A stretch of DNA of 64,000 nucleotides from Macrostomum hystrix (lineage: Eukaryota > Platyhelminthes > Macrostomidae): the NCBI GenBank assembly GCA_950097015.1, contig CATNEN010000038.1, positions 10,933,501-10,997,500 on the forward strand, read 5' to 3'. Positions 23,496 through 34,633 of this stretch are shown piece after piece (position 1 is the first letter of the stretch; every line of letters begins with the position of its first letter). The position numbers and the translations under genes were made by a program. A model generated the notes under the pieces. It was not told the DNA's origin and searched no databases. It saw only the letters and a list, made by a program, of their open reading frames with translations.

Positions 23496-26400
23496 ATGGC
23501 CAGCTCAGGCTCAGCTGGTAAGAAGGCAACGCCAGCAGCCAGCAACAGCCAAAAATTAGGCCATCACAGTCAGCAGCCTCAGCAGCAGCAGCCTCAGCAG
23601 CAGCAGCAGCAGCAGCAGCCAGCAGATGAGGAGCCAATCCGATCCATCTTTGCCTACGGCTCCTGGATCTGGAAGCCGCACTGCCGCTACAAAGACCTGG
23701 CAGTGGGAGTAGCTCTGGGCTTCTCTCGTCAGCTCTACCAGGGCTCGCAGCGGGACTACGGCTCACCTGGCTGGGTTGGTTTAGCTGCCTTCAATGCATT
23801 CTGTCAGTTTTATAGACTGCTCTGTTTCTCGCACCGAGGGTACCTGTGGGGGATGGCAGACCGGTTTAACGCGATTGCCTCTCGCACCAAGGACCCTGAG
23901 CTCGATTCCGCGGCGAGGCCACATTCATTTGGGGCGCAGCCGCGGAGAGAAGGCTTGGGGGATTGTCGTGCAATTTACAACCATAAGTGCCGACCTCCAA
24001 GGCTCAGTGAGAGTGTACACTGCCTGATGATGAGAAAGTCAGGGCAGATGTACACACCTGCGTGAGCGTGTGCCTGCGTACAGTATCTGTGTGCGTGTGT
24101 GCTCAGGAGTCAGCGAAATGGGCAGAATTGCCTCCTCGCTGGCTGCTGGTCTAGTGTCACCAAATGATGCGCCATTGCCCGCAGCCCTCCCTTAGAACAG
24201 TGAGCACTGCATGACCAAGGGATCAATTGGAGTTGGACGGGAAACTACATTTCGTAGAAAAAGTTTAGGAGGCTGGCTTTTGTCAAAGAAATATTTCTGT
24301 GGAGATTTTTTTCGCATTTTCGACCCAATTTAGTGACTGCTTGATCTGAGGCTGCTCAAAGGCTTAGCATTTGATATTAGTTTCCTCATTAATAGCTTCA
24401 TCGATTTCTTTCAAGCTTTATTTTTGAGAACATCGATTTTTCTCCCCTGTGCCTAAAAATACTTTTAGCTCCTGAAACAGTCAAAGCATTTGAAGATTAG
24501 TTATTTGTTTTCTCCATTCTCTGATGAGTAAATAAAATCATTAACTACTACTTAAGCCTTCACTTAAACTTAAACTTAAACTTTCTGTCTCCTAAACTAA
24601 TTGAAAATAAACCCTTCTCATTTCCCATCCTTCCACTCCTAGTGGTCATTGTGGCTAATTGCTATGAAAAAAAATGTCTAAGCGTGCTTTCGCATTGAGC
24701 ATTGGACTTCAGACAAATAGGTCGCGAGTTCGAATTCCATAAAGCCATAATTCCATAATTCCATAATTCCATAATTCGAGAATTCCATAATTCGAGAATT
24801 CCATAATTCGAGAATTCCATAATTCGAGAATTCCATAATTCCATAATTCGAGAATTCCATAATTCCATAATTCCATAATTCCATAATTCCATAATTCGAG
24901 AATTTCAGGCTGCGTACGGCTGTTCAGTCCATGGACTGGGGGACGCCACACCCACCCTCAATTAACCCAGCCGATGCTGGTATCCATTTAACAGCTGGGT
25001 GAACTGAACCAATGCAGTGTTAAGTGGCTTGCTAAAGGACACAAGTTGTTCCAGTTGAGTCGTTCCGCTGAGCACACACTCACACAGGGCATTATATCGT
25101 CAGGCTGTGTACACTTTCACAGTGCCCTGGAGGTTGAATCTCAAGGGCGTAAATTGCACGACAAGCACGCAAGCCTTCTATCCGGGGCTGCGCGCCCCAA
25201 ATGAATGTGGCTTGTCACGGAATCGAGCTCAGGGACCTTGGTGAGGGTTGCAAACGCGTTAGACCGCTCTGCTACTCACCCCCACCCCCTATCAATATAG
25301 CTCGTACAAGGAAAAAAATCTGTCTAAAAAACAGCCCACGATATATAGATTATTCTATGGCCAAAGCCCAAATCAACTCCCACAGCCCGGTCGCATAGCA
25401 ACCATCGTTGCTAGCCCGGACTCGGGCGTACTTGGCTGCCTCTACCATCTCAGCCGTAGGCACGCCGCGACCGACTTGGCTAGCGCAGATGCTTACCACG
25501 CGGCTCGAGGCTATTATCGAACTCAACTGGTGGTTGAGAACTGCTCAACTGCGCGCCAGGAGACCTGCTGGGTGTACGTTGCTAAGAAGGGCGATGGAAA
25601 CCCGTTTTGGCTAGGCAAAGCCGAGTACAATGAGATCGCTGTTCAGGTTGGTTGCCTCTCTCACCAGTCAGTCAGTGGGTTGGTTGCCTCTCTCACCAGT
25701 CAGTGGGTTGGTTGCCTCTCTCACCAGTCAGTCAGTGGGTTGGTTGCCTCTCTCACCAGTCAGTCAGCGGGTTGGTTGCCTCTCTCACCAGTCAGTCAGT
25801 GGGTTGGTTGCCTCTCTCACCAGTCAGTCAGTGGGTTGGTTGCCTCTCTCACCAGTCAGTCAGTGGGTTGGTTGCCTCTCTCACCAGTCAGTCAGTGGGT
25901 TGGTTGCCTCTCTCACCAGTCAGTCAGTGGGTTGGTTGCCTCTCTCACCAGTCAGTCAGTGGGTTGGTTGCCTCTCTCACCAGTCAGTCAGTAGGTTGGT
26001 TGCCTCTCTCACCAGTCAGTCAGTGGGTTGGTACATTGCTTCTCTCACCAGTCAGTCAGTGGGTTGGTTGCCTCTCTCACCAGTCAGTCAGTAGGTTGGT
26101 TGCCTCTCTCACCAGTCAGTTAGTGGGTTGGTTGCCTCTCTCACCAGTCAGTCAGTAGGTTGGTTGCCTCTCTCACCAGTCAGTCAGTGGGTTGGTTGCC
26201 TCTCTCACCAGTCAGTCAGTAGGTTGGTTGCCTAAAAGCCATTTCCAACCTCTACACCAACAAACAGGTGTCCCAAGCCAAGGGCAGTCACGGCGAAAAC
26301 CTTGAATACGTTCGCCGTATTGTTGACTTCGTCCGGCTTCAAGCTCGCGGCGTCGTCGACCGCGACCTGGACACCAAGCGAGTGCTCCGGCTGGCAGCCC

Positions 26401-26753
26401 CGATGGCAGCTTCAGCCACCGAGCAGCCGCAGCAGCAGCAGCATCGGCCAGACTTGCTCAACGCTGAGAAGCCTGCCGCGGACAAATCCACCGTGTTCCT
26501 CGTGCGCGAAGTAATGCTCAGCCAACTAGCCGGCGAGGCCGCTCAACGCAGCCGGTCAGCGTCCGTGGCCTCAGACGATCTGTTCCCGCGGATTAACGAA
26601 CTCAAATTGGAGTCCGACAGACAGACAGCCGACCCCAAATCTAAGAAGCTAAAGAAAAGAGAGGAAAAGCTAGATAAGAATATGAAGAAGGGAGAGAAGA
26701 AGATTAAGAAAGGGGAGAGGAAGGAAGCCAGGAAAAAATATTATAAACGTTAA
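23496..26753 (+). CDS. ChaC-like gamma-glutamylcyclotransferase, three exons
   Basis: Exons 23496-23774, 25386-25646 and 26223-26753, all phase 0, give 356 residues. ChaC proteins cleave the gamma-glutamyl bond of glutathione in the cytosol, releasing 5-oxoproline and Cys-Gly. Residues 1-45 are Gln-rich. The family fold starts at about residue 50 with FAYGSWIWKP (family YGSLIW). The exon 1/2 junction restores GSPGW-PGRIATIV, matching the family G-x-PG-x-PGRV motif, and GVLGCLYHL, WVYVA and HGENLEYV follow. After about residue 250 there is a basic tail rich in Lys and Glu. Oddities: the R-E-x-G-G-Y segment holding the catalytic Glu is shortened to ARGYY, so activity is doubtful. Both donors are weak GTTGGT. 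Intron 2 is a minisatellite in phase with the splice sites. Intron 1 holds SINEs. The homology is clear; the exon 3 start is inferred from phase. Confidence 0.8.
23850..24190 (+). mobile_element. D1-family tRNA-derived SINE, intron 1 of ChaC-like gene
   Basis: The tRNA-like head starts at about 23850, with an A-box-like GGCAGACCGGTTTAACGCG and a B-box-like GAGCTCGATTCC. The shared D1 body follows (GTGTACACTGCCTGATGATG, TCAGCGAAATGGGCAGAATT). Other copies lie at 25066, 34124, 35657, 46923 and 52523. Confidence 0.7.
24741..24905. repeat. Short tandem repeat ATTCCATA / ATTCGAGA
   Basis: Mixed array of 8-bp units AATTCCAT and AATTCGAG in intron 1 of the ChaC-like gene. It abuts the 3' side of a D2 SINE and may be the expanded SINE tail. 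Confidence 0.85.
24906..25062 (-). mobile_element. D2-family SINE fragment
   Basis: Body of a second SINE family in reverse orientation, shared with 49930-50235 and 54526-54785. Read on the minus strand it contains GTCCTTTAGCAAGCCACTTA and an AAATGG segment, resembling the conserved core of Nin/V-type SINEs (from memory, unverified). The tRNA-like head is absent; the element runs instead into a D1 copy at about 25064. Confidence 0.6.
25066..25281 (-). mobile_element. D1-family SINE, fused to the D2 fragment
   Basis: Minus-strand D1 copy. Its tRNA-like head is at 25200-25281 (read in reverse: GCAGAGCGGTCTAACGCG and GAGCTCGATTCC). The body is truncated, and its distal end is replaced by D2 sequence in the same orientation. 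Confidence 0.65.
25647..26222. repeat. Minisatellite forming intron 2 of the ChaC-like gene, 32-bp unit
   Basis: The unit is GTTGGTTGCCTCTCTCACCA followed by GTCAGTCAGTGG (32 bp). The array fills the intron from the first base after exon 2 to the acceptor TAG at 26220-26222. Exon 3 starts with the next unit start (GTTGGTTGCCT). Four units end in TAG instead of TGG (25992, 26092, 26156, 26220). Confidence 0.95.
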
Positions 26754-26802
26754 CCACCGTTTATAGCTACGACGTAATTTGAGTATTCCTAGAAATTTTG
26801 TC

Positions 26803-27652
26803 TCAAATTGGGGATTGTTGAGTACAGGAAATGATTGGTAGCTCAAGTTGGGGATTGTTGAGTACAGGAAATGATTGGTAGCTCAAGTTGGGGATTGTTG
26901 AGTACAGGAAATGATTGGTAGCTCAAGTTGGGGATTGTTGAGTACAGGAAATGATTGGTAGCTCAAGTTGGGGATTGTTGAGTACAGGAAATGATTGGTA
27001 GCTCAAGTTGGGGATTGTTGAGTACAGGAAATGATTGGTAGCTAAAGTTGGGGATTGTTGAGTACAGGAAATGATTGGTAGCTAAAGTTGGGGATTGTTG
27101 AGTACAGGAAATGGTTGGTACAGCTCAAGTTGGGGATTGTTGAGTACAGGAAATGATTGGTAGCTCAAGTTGGGGATTGTTGAGTACAGGAAATGATTGG
27201 TAGCTAAAGTTGGGGATTGTTGAGTACAGGAAATGATTGGTAGCTCAAGTTGGGGATTATTGAGTACAGGGAATGGTTGGTACAGCTCAAGTTGGGGATT
27301 GTTGAGTACAGGAAATGATTGGTAGCTCAAGTTGGGGATTGTTGAGTACAGGGAATGTTTGGTAGCTCAAGTTGGGGATTATTGAGTACAGGGAATGGTT
27401 GGTACAGCTCAAGTTGGGGATTGTTGAGTACAGGGAATGGTTGGTACAGCTCAAGTTGGGGATTGTTGAGTACCGGGAATGGTTGGTACAGCTCAAGTTG
27501 GGGATTATTGAGTACAGGGAATCGTTGGTAACTCAAGTTGGGGATTGTTGAGTACAGGGAATGGTTGGTAGCTCAAGTTGGGGATTGTTGAGTACAGGGA
27601 ATGGTTGGTACAGCTCAAGTTGAGATTGTTGAGTACAGGGAATGGTTGGTAG
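26803..27652. repeat. Minisatellite, 40-bp unit
   Basis: The unit is GCTCAAGTTGGGGATTGTTG followed by AGTACAGGAAATGATTGGTA. Variants with an extra CA before GCTCAAG appear after 27110. It lies just downstream of the ChaC-like stop codon, probably in or beyond the 3' UTR. An AATAAA at 27671-27676 follows. Confidence 0.94.
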
Positions 27653-27765
27653 CTCAAAAACAATAGTATCAATAAATTAGTGCCTTTAAAGGCCATAAAA
27701 TACAAAATACAAACAATTTGGCAAGTGTCTCTTGTGAGATTAGAAAGAGATAAATAATGAAAGAT

Positions 27766-28712
27766 CTGGTACAATCAGCAACAGTCATCCGGTACAATCA
27801 GAAACAGTCATCTGGTACAATCAGCAACAGTCATCCGGTACAATCAGCAACAGTCATCTGGTACAATCAGCAACAGTCATCTGGTACAATCAGCAACAGT
27901 CATCTGGTACAATCAGCAACAGTCATCTGGTACAATCAGCAACAGTCATCTGGTACAATCAGCAACAGTCATCTGGTACAATCAGCAACAGTCATCTGGT
28001 ACAATCAGCAACAGTCATCTGGTACAATCAGCAACAGTCATCTGGTACAATCAGCAACAGTCATCTGGTACAATCAGCAACAGTCATCTGGTACAATCAG
28101 CAACAGTCATCTGGTACAATCAGCAACAGTCATCCGGTACAATCAGAAACAGTCATCTGGTACAATCAGCAACAGTCATCCGGTACAATCAGCAACAGTC
28201 ATCTGGTACAATCAGCAACAGTCATCTGGTACAATCAGCAACAGTCATCTGGTACAATCAGCAACAGTCATCTGGTACAATCAGCAACAGTCATCTGGTA
28301 CAATCAGCAACAGTCATCTGGTACAATCAGCAACAGTCATCTGGTACAATCAGCAACAGTCATCTGGTACAATCAGCAACAGTCATCTGGTACAATCAGC
28401 AACAGTCATCTGGTACAATCAGCAACAGTCATCTGGTACAATCAGCAACAGTCATCTGGTACAATCAGCAACAGTCATCTGGTACAATCAGCAACAGTCA
28501 TCTGGTACAATCAGCAACAGTCATCTGGTACAATCAGCAACAGTCATCTGGTACAATCAGCAACAGTCATCCAGTACAATCAGCAACAGTCATCTGGTAC
28601 AATCAGCAACAGTCATCTGGTACAATCAGCAACAGTCATCTGGTACAATCAGCAACAGTCATCTGGTACAATCAGCAACAGTCATCTGGTACAATCAGCA
28701 ACAGTCATCTGG
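27766..28712. repeat. Minisatellite, 23-bp unit
   Basis: The unit is TCTGGTACAATCAGCAACAG followed by TCA (23 bp), highly homogeneous. Stop-free reading gives a 347-codon ORF that is only the repeat. The unit is unrelated to the 23-bp unit in the Helitrons. Confidence 0.95.
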
Positions 28713-29055
28713 CCTTAAAACACATTTAGGCCTTTATAACATGCTGAGTAGTTTTTTCATTGGGAGAGAGTTTAAAAGTTTTAAGCTATCTTCCTGTTGA
28801 GTAATTTTGTTCTGCTAATAGCAGGAGAATTATCGAAAAACATACTTTATTAAATGTAAAACTTTTTAGAAAACTGTCACACAAAAAGATTTCCGATTCT
28901 GTATTTGAATTTTTTCATTTAATGGTTTGTCAGCCCATGCAGAAAGTATTTTGTGCTGCATCTTCCAATTTTGTAAGTGGAGAGGCCGATTTCTATGGTT
29001 TCTGACTGTGAAATTTTCACAGGGGATTTGGCGAAGCGAGAGATTGAGAAAGGGA
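28713..29055. other. Spacer between two arrays, nothing recognised
   Basis: AT-rich unique sequence between the 23-bp and 14-bp arrays. No exon, repeat or RNA gene can be supported. Confidence 0.5.
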
Positions 29056-29059
29056 GGAA

Positions 29060-30190
29060 TAATGATGGAGGAAGAGAGGCAGAGGAAGGGAGGCAGACGA
29101 AGGGAGGCAGAGGAAGGGAGGCAGAGGAAGGGAGGCAGAGGAAGGGTGGAAGAGGAAGGGAGGCAGAGGAAGGGTGGAAGAGGAAGGGAGGCAGAGGAAG
29201 GGAGGCAGAGGAAGGGAGGCAGAGGAAGGGTGGAAGAGGAAGGGAGGCAGAGGAAGGGTGGAAGAGGAAGGGAGGCAGAGGAAGGGAGGCAGAGGAAGGG
29301 AGGCAGAGGAAGGGAGGCAGAGGAAGAGAGGCAGAGGAAGGGAGGCAGAGGAAGGGTGGAAGAGGAAGGGAGGCAGAGGAAGGGAGGCAGAGGAAGGGAG
29401 GCAGAGGAAGGGAGGCAGAGGAAGGGAGGCAGAGGAAGGGTGGAAGAGGAAGGGAGGCAGAGGAAGGGAGGCAGACGAAGGGAGGCAGAGGAAGGGTGGA
29501 AGAGGAAGGGAGGCAGAGGAAGGGAGGCAGAGGAAGGGAGGCAGAGGAAGGGAGGCAGAGGAAGGGAGGCAGAGGAAGGGAGGCAGAGGAAGGGAGGCAG
29601 AGGAAGGGAGGCAGAGGAAGGGAGGCAGAGGAAGGGAGGCAGAGGAAGGGAGGCAGAGGAAGGGAGGCAGAGGAAGGGAGGCAGAGGAAGGGAGGCAGAG
29701 GAAGGGAGGCAGAGGAAGGGTGGAAGAGGAAGGGAGGCAGACGAAGGGAGGCAGAGGAAGGGAGGCAGAGGAAGGGTGGAAGAGGAAGGGAGGCAGAGGA
29801 AGGGAGGCAGAGGAAGGGAGGCAGAGGAAGGGAGGCAGAGGAAGGGAGGCAGAGGAAGGGAGGCAGAGGAATGGTGGAAGAGAAAGGGAGGCAGAGGAAG
29901 GGAGGCAGAGGAAAGGAGGCAGAGGAAGGGAGGCAGAGGAAGGGAGGCAGAGGAAGGGAGGCAGAGGAAGGGAGGCAGAGGAAGGGAGGCAGAGGAAGGG
30001 AGGCAGAGGAAGGGAGGCAGAGGAAGGGTGGAAGAGGAAGGGAGGCAGAGGAAGGGAGGCAGACGAAGGGAGGCAGAGGAAGGGTGGAAGAGGAAGGGAG
30101 GCAGAGGAAGGGAGGCAGACGAAGGGAGGCAGAGGAAGTGAGGCAGAGGAAGGGAGGCAGAGGAAGGGAGGCAGAGGAAGGGAGGCAGAT
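29060..30190. repeat. Purine-rich minisatellite, 14-bp unit
   Basis: The unit is GAGGCAGAGGAAGG (14 bp), with GTGGAAGAGGAAGG and GAGGCAGACGAAGG variants. The plus strand is almost entirely purine for 1.1 kb. Three plus frames and one minus frame stay open for 340-480 codons; all are repeat. Confidence 0.95.
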
Positions 30191-31601
30191 GGAATTGTGA
30201 GCAAGTGAAAGGTTCTGAGATGGGAGACTATGGAGGATGGTAAGTTATATTCTGGTAGCCTGCTGAAGAGCTGTTTGTCAGGCAACAGGGTCTTGGCCGT
30301 TGCATTTAAAATTCCGCGCATCCGATAAAAAGTTATCAGCGGCAGAACAAATAGTTGTGGATACCACGAAAGAGTAGAAGTTGCCGAGAGGCTACCAAAT
30401 TTGCCTGTCTGTGAGTTCGCCGCTGCTCTGCATCCTCTACTCATCCCCACCAGAATCCGACCAGAACCGATGCACTATTACTGAGCTGGCCCAAATTATT
30501 AATGAGCTGTTCTGCAACCCATGCAGAGCGGCCCTCGTGCCTTCTGCCCTCGTCTAGCCTAAGCCCTAGCCATTTCCCTCTCAAATTACTTGCATGCTGC
30601 GCCTTCATTTTATAATCCCTTTCCCGCAACACAGAGAGGGGCTAGCTCACACCAAACTTGCTAGGAGTATAGACTCAGAGAGATGAAGCTTTGGCCAACC
30701 AGATACACGCCTTGCCATCTCCACATCTACCCAGCCACCAGGCCGATTTTCAAACTGGGCAGGGGGTAGCGTGGCTGACTGGCTTGCAAGAATTCACCAA
30801 GATACAAAATCCAAGAATGTTGACACGTTTCATATGCTGTTGCTGTCTGCCTCTTGGACGTTAAAAATCTCAGTCAGGGCCATACCGGGACTGGGACTGG
30901 TTGAGCAACCAGCAACAGCTGTCACTTCTCGGCGCCTCGATCTCTGGGACTCAACCAGGCGACCGATCTTCAAGATCTGCACGGTAACTTGAGAACCTCC
31001 TGGCTAGACCTGTCTCTTCTTGTTTCTTTATCTCTATCGGCCTCTCTTTCCAGTTGACGGGAGTGTGTGTGTGTGTGTGTGTGTGTGTCTGGCTTAGCAC
31101 TTTTCAACTGATGGCCAGCCCCGCTGAGCATGGGCATAGAGCGTGTGCGCATTGAGGAGTGCAAGACGGCCAATCTAACCCGCTTCCCCATTCCTACTCT
31201 TCCTCATCTCTGCCCGATCCTCTCTCCCCACTTCTCTCATTCCATTCTAAGCTAAAACCCAGCCCTAAATCCGAAAATGGCTGCAGCAGCAGCAGCAGCC
31301 GCAACCGCCATACCCTGCTGCAATCTCTCTTCGTTCGCATTGCGATCTACCAAATAGCAAATAGCAAATTTTCCTAGGATCATTCGGCCGTTTCCACTAC
31401 AAAATCTGACACCGGATGCAAATCGACTCTCATTTATCATCTGGCGGCATCTGCACAGGCCAAACACCGCTTAAATGAGTTCGGCACTCTCGGAACCACA
31501 ATTTTAACATTTGCGCTGATCGGACCAGACCGAGGCATGATTAACTTTCTGTCAAAACCGTTCATCAAGCTAAAGAAGGTAGGCCCCAAGATGCGCTTCA
31601 G
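30191..31601. other. Intergenic stretch, only a (GT)n microsatellite recognised
   Basis: A (GT)n run lies at about 31064-31088. No convincing exon or domain is seen on either strand. Short open frames exist without family signatures. Confidence 0.5.
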
Positions 31602-32272
31602 TATCGCTTTTGTCAGCCAAGTCACGTTGAGAATTCCATTCAGTGCAGTAGCAGCCACTGCCATAGAACTTCGACCATAGACAAAAAAGGGCTGCGTAAT
31701 TTATTCCGACAAAACGCGTTGTGTCTACTGAACTCAGACGAATGTCGCATTTTTTGGCAACAGCATAGAGTCTATGGACACGCCAGGAGTCGCGAGTGGC
31801 CCATCCTGCGAATATAGAATATTTGAGCCAAAAAAGTGGAGAATTCCAGTAATAATCGATTAGTGAAATTACCCCAGAACATTTTCCTGGCAGCGCTCGA
31901 ATGCTAACAGAGTTGGCTGGTAACGGATTAGTTGACAGACTAGACAATGGTGTGCTGTGGTTGAGCTGCGCCTAATATTTAGGTTTGATCAGTGAAATTA
32001 CAGTGGCCTATTTCCACCTGTTGTAGCCCTTAGACTGTTTAGACTGCACATTCTGTGACTCTCTATCCTCGATTCGATTGAGTTTTAGCCTGAGACTTTT
32101 AGCGTTTAATGAACGGCTTAGCTTGATTTATTACAGTCTAAGGCTTTTATCAACTTGGTTGGCTCTTTTGTCTATGGTCGAGTGTAGTTCTATGGCAGTG
32201 GCTGCTACTGCAGTGAATGGAGGATTCTTAAAGTGATTGACTTTATTCTAGACTTGGCTGACAAAAGCGATA
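31602..32272. mobile_element. Candidate non-autonomous terminal-inverted-repeat element
   Basis: The left arm 31602-31687 and right arm about 32167-32272 are inverted copies. The outer 22 bases are exact (TATCGCTTTTGTCAGCCAAG plus TC). After a 20-odd-base indel, the inner parts match again (GCAGTAGCAGCCACTGCCAT). The roughly 480-bp interior shows no transposase. Target-site duplications are not evident, so a local inversion duplication is an alternative. Confidence 0.55.
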
Positions 32273-32589
32273 ATGCTCAGTTTACTATAGTTATAATTTG
32301 TACGAATCAGTACAGAATACATGGATTCCCAGTGACGGACAGATGGTTGCCATGCGGATCGCGTGACGGACGCATTTGTTCGGCTCAACTCAACCGGAAA
32401 TTCGTGTTTCTTGCCTTTTTTTATCGATTCTACTCAAACTAGGCAAGTCGGTTAGATAGATAAATGCGCTCACTTGGTTGAGCAGGTCGGGATCAGACAT
32501 TCGAAATTCCGCCACGGTTTCAACAGGAGCTGGAGCTGCGAGCTAGTTCCAGGAGCGGATCGCCCGACAGGCTGCAAGCCGGATCCGCG

Positions 32590-34579
32590 ATGGAGCTGGC
32601 CGGAGCGGATGGAGCGAAACTGGGGATGCAGCCCGTCCAGGCTCCTCTGTTCAGCAGTGTGACCTTCCAGCAGCAGCAGCAGCAGCAGCAGCAACCGCAG
32701 CTGCGGAGTTCCAAATCGAGCACCGGTGAGTTTTCAATTGGGATGATTTGCAAAAGTCGATAGCTGCATTGGTATATTTAGTGATATCCCCCATTCAAAG
32801 AAATCCCAATTGATAAAAATCCCAATTCAAAGAAATCCCGATTCATGGAAGTCCCAATTCATAGAAATCCCTATGAATGGAAATCCCAATTCATAGAAAT
32901 CCCATTTTATCGAAATCCCAATTCAAAGAAATCCCTATTTATATAAATCCCAATTTAAAGAAATCCCAATTCATAGAAATCCCAATATATAGAAATCCCA
33001 AGTCAAAGAAATCCCAATGCATAGAAATCCCAATTTATAGAAATCCCAATTATTAGAAAAATCCCAATTTAAAGAAATCCCAATTCATAGAAATCCCAAT
33101 TCATAGAAATCCCAATTCATAGAAATCCCAATTCATAGAAATCCCAATTCATAGAAATCCCAATTCATAGAAATACCAATTAATTTCGGATTTCGGTCGC
33201 CTTTAAACTTCCTCAGATTCGTCTCCTCGACGTCGGACAAGGTCGGACGGTCCGACAGCTTCGACAGCGGTGGCGGGTACTTTAACCGTTCCAGCTGCCG
33301 AGTCATCTGTGTGGCTGATGCCTCCAGTAATTCAGCATCAGCAGCAGCATCAGCTTCTGCAGCAACCAGATCAACCCTTGCCCACAGTGGGTCTGATAAT
33401 GCAGCCACCACGCCGAAGATTCATAGCTGCTTCCGATTCTCACCTGAATGAGTCGGCGGCAGCCGAAGATGTTGGTGGTTGGAATTCGCAACGAGAACCG
33501 ACGCCGATTTTTCAACGTCGTCAGCAGCAACAGCAGCAGCAGCAGCAGCATGTGAATCAGGAGCTATCTACCAGGTTTAGCTTCAATCAGGGTCCGAGTG
33601 GAGTATCGTTTCGACTAGATTCGGCACCGATTGAACCAGCATCAGGGGCGCAGCCGCAGCCGCAGCTGGTTCCAGCTCCTCCGGTCATGCCACTAGCGGA
33701 AGATGATCTCGAGGATCCAGCCGGCCACACTGCCCGGCTCCTGCGAGACACGGCGACGCTTCTGCACGACATGGAGGCCCGTCTGGCCAGAGGCTCCGTA
33801 GACAACATCCCGTACGCTGACGAGGAAGCCGTCGACGATATCGGCGGCGGCTGCTTCGCCCAGGGCGACTCGTTCGCCGATTTTGCCGACGACGTCTACG
33901 CTGACGAGGATGGCAACGAGGATGAGGGAAATCTGTCGTCAGACTCGGCTGAGACGATCGGCGCCGGCGGTGGCGGGGCATTCTCGTCGATCTCGCCGCA
34001 TCAGATGGACAGAAAGCGTGGCTCCCTCCCGGCTCTCAGCGGCTCGTTTTCCTCGCTGATGCAGACCTCGTTTCATCAGCAACGGCAGCAGCTGCCCGCC
34101 GCCACCAAGGTTAATAATGATAACAATTGCACATCATTTGGTGACAGAGAACCCACAGCCAGCGAGGAGGCAATTCTGCCCATTTTGCTGACTCCTGAGC
34201 ACCCACGCACTCAGATACTGTACGCAGGCATATGCTCACACAGGTCAGCATCGTCAGGCAGTGTACACTCTCACAGCGCCTTGGAGTTTGGTACTCAAGT
34301 GTGTAAGTTGCATAACAGGCCCAACAAGGGGCGCTGCATTGGAGAGAATGCTGAAGAGGCTTTTCAAACAATCTACTACGCCCATGAGTGCCGACCCCAA
34401 AGGCACGCACAGGGGGATTGTACGATGTCTAACGGTCGCCTCCTCGTTGGCTGCAATTGATGCGTCAGTTCTACGGATGGTCTCTTTAAAATACTCATAT
34501 TCCTCTAATGTTATAAATTTCAGCAACAGCAGCAGTTTTCGATCTTGCAGCAGCAGCAGCAACTGCAACAATTACAGCT

Positions 34580-34633
<54 letters not shown>

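Noticed and set aside
25647-26222. 32-bp repeats resembling CRISPR repeats
   Set aside because: No spacers: units are contiguous, and the array lies in an intron.
27757-28800. 347-codon ORF
   Set aside because: Consists of a 23-bp tandem repeat read through three phases. The C-terminal 20-odd non-repeat residues have no recognisable feature.
29017-30450. Minus-strand 477-codon ORF rich in Ser/Leu/Pro
   Set aside because: It is the complement of the 14-bp purine array. Three plus-strand frames are equally open.
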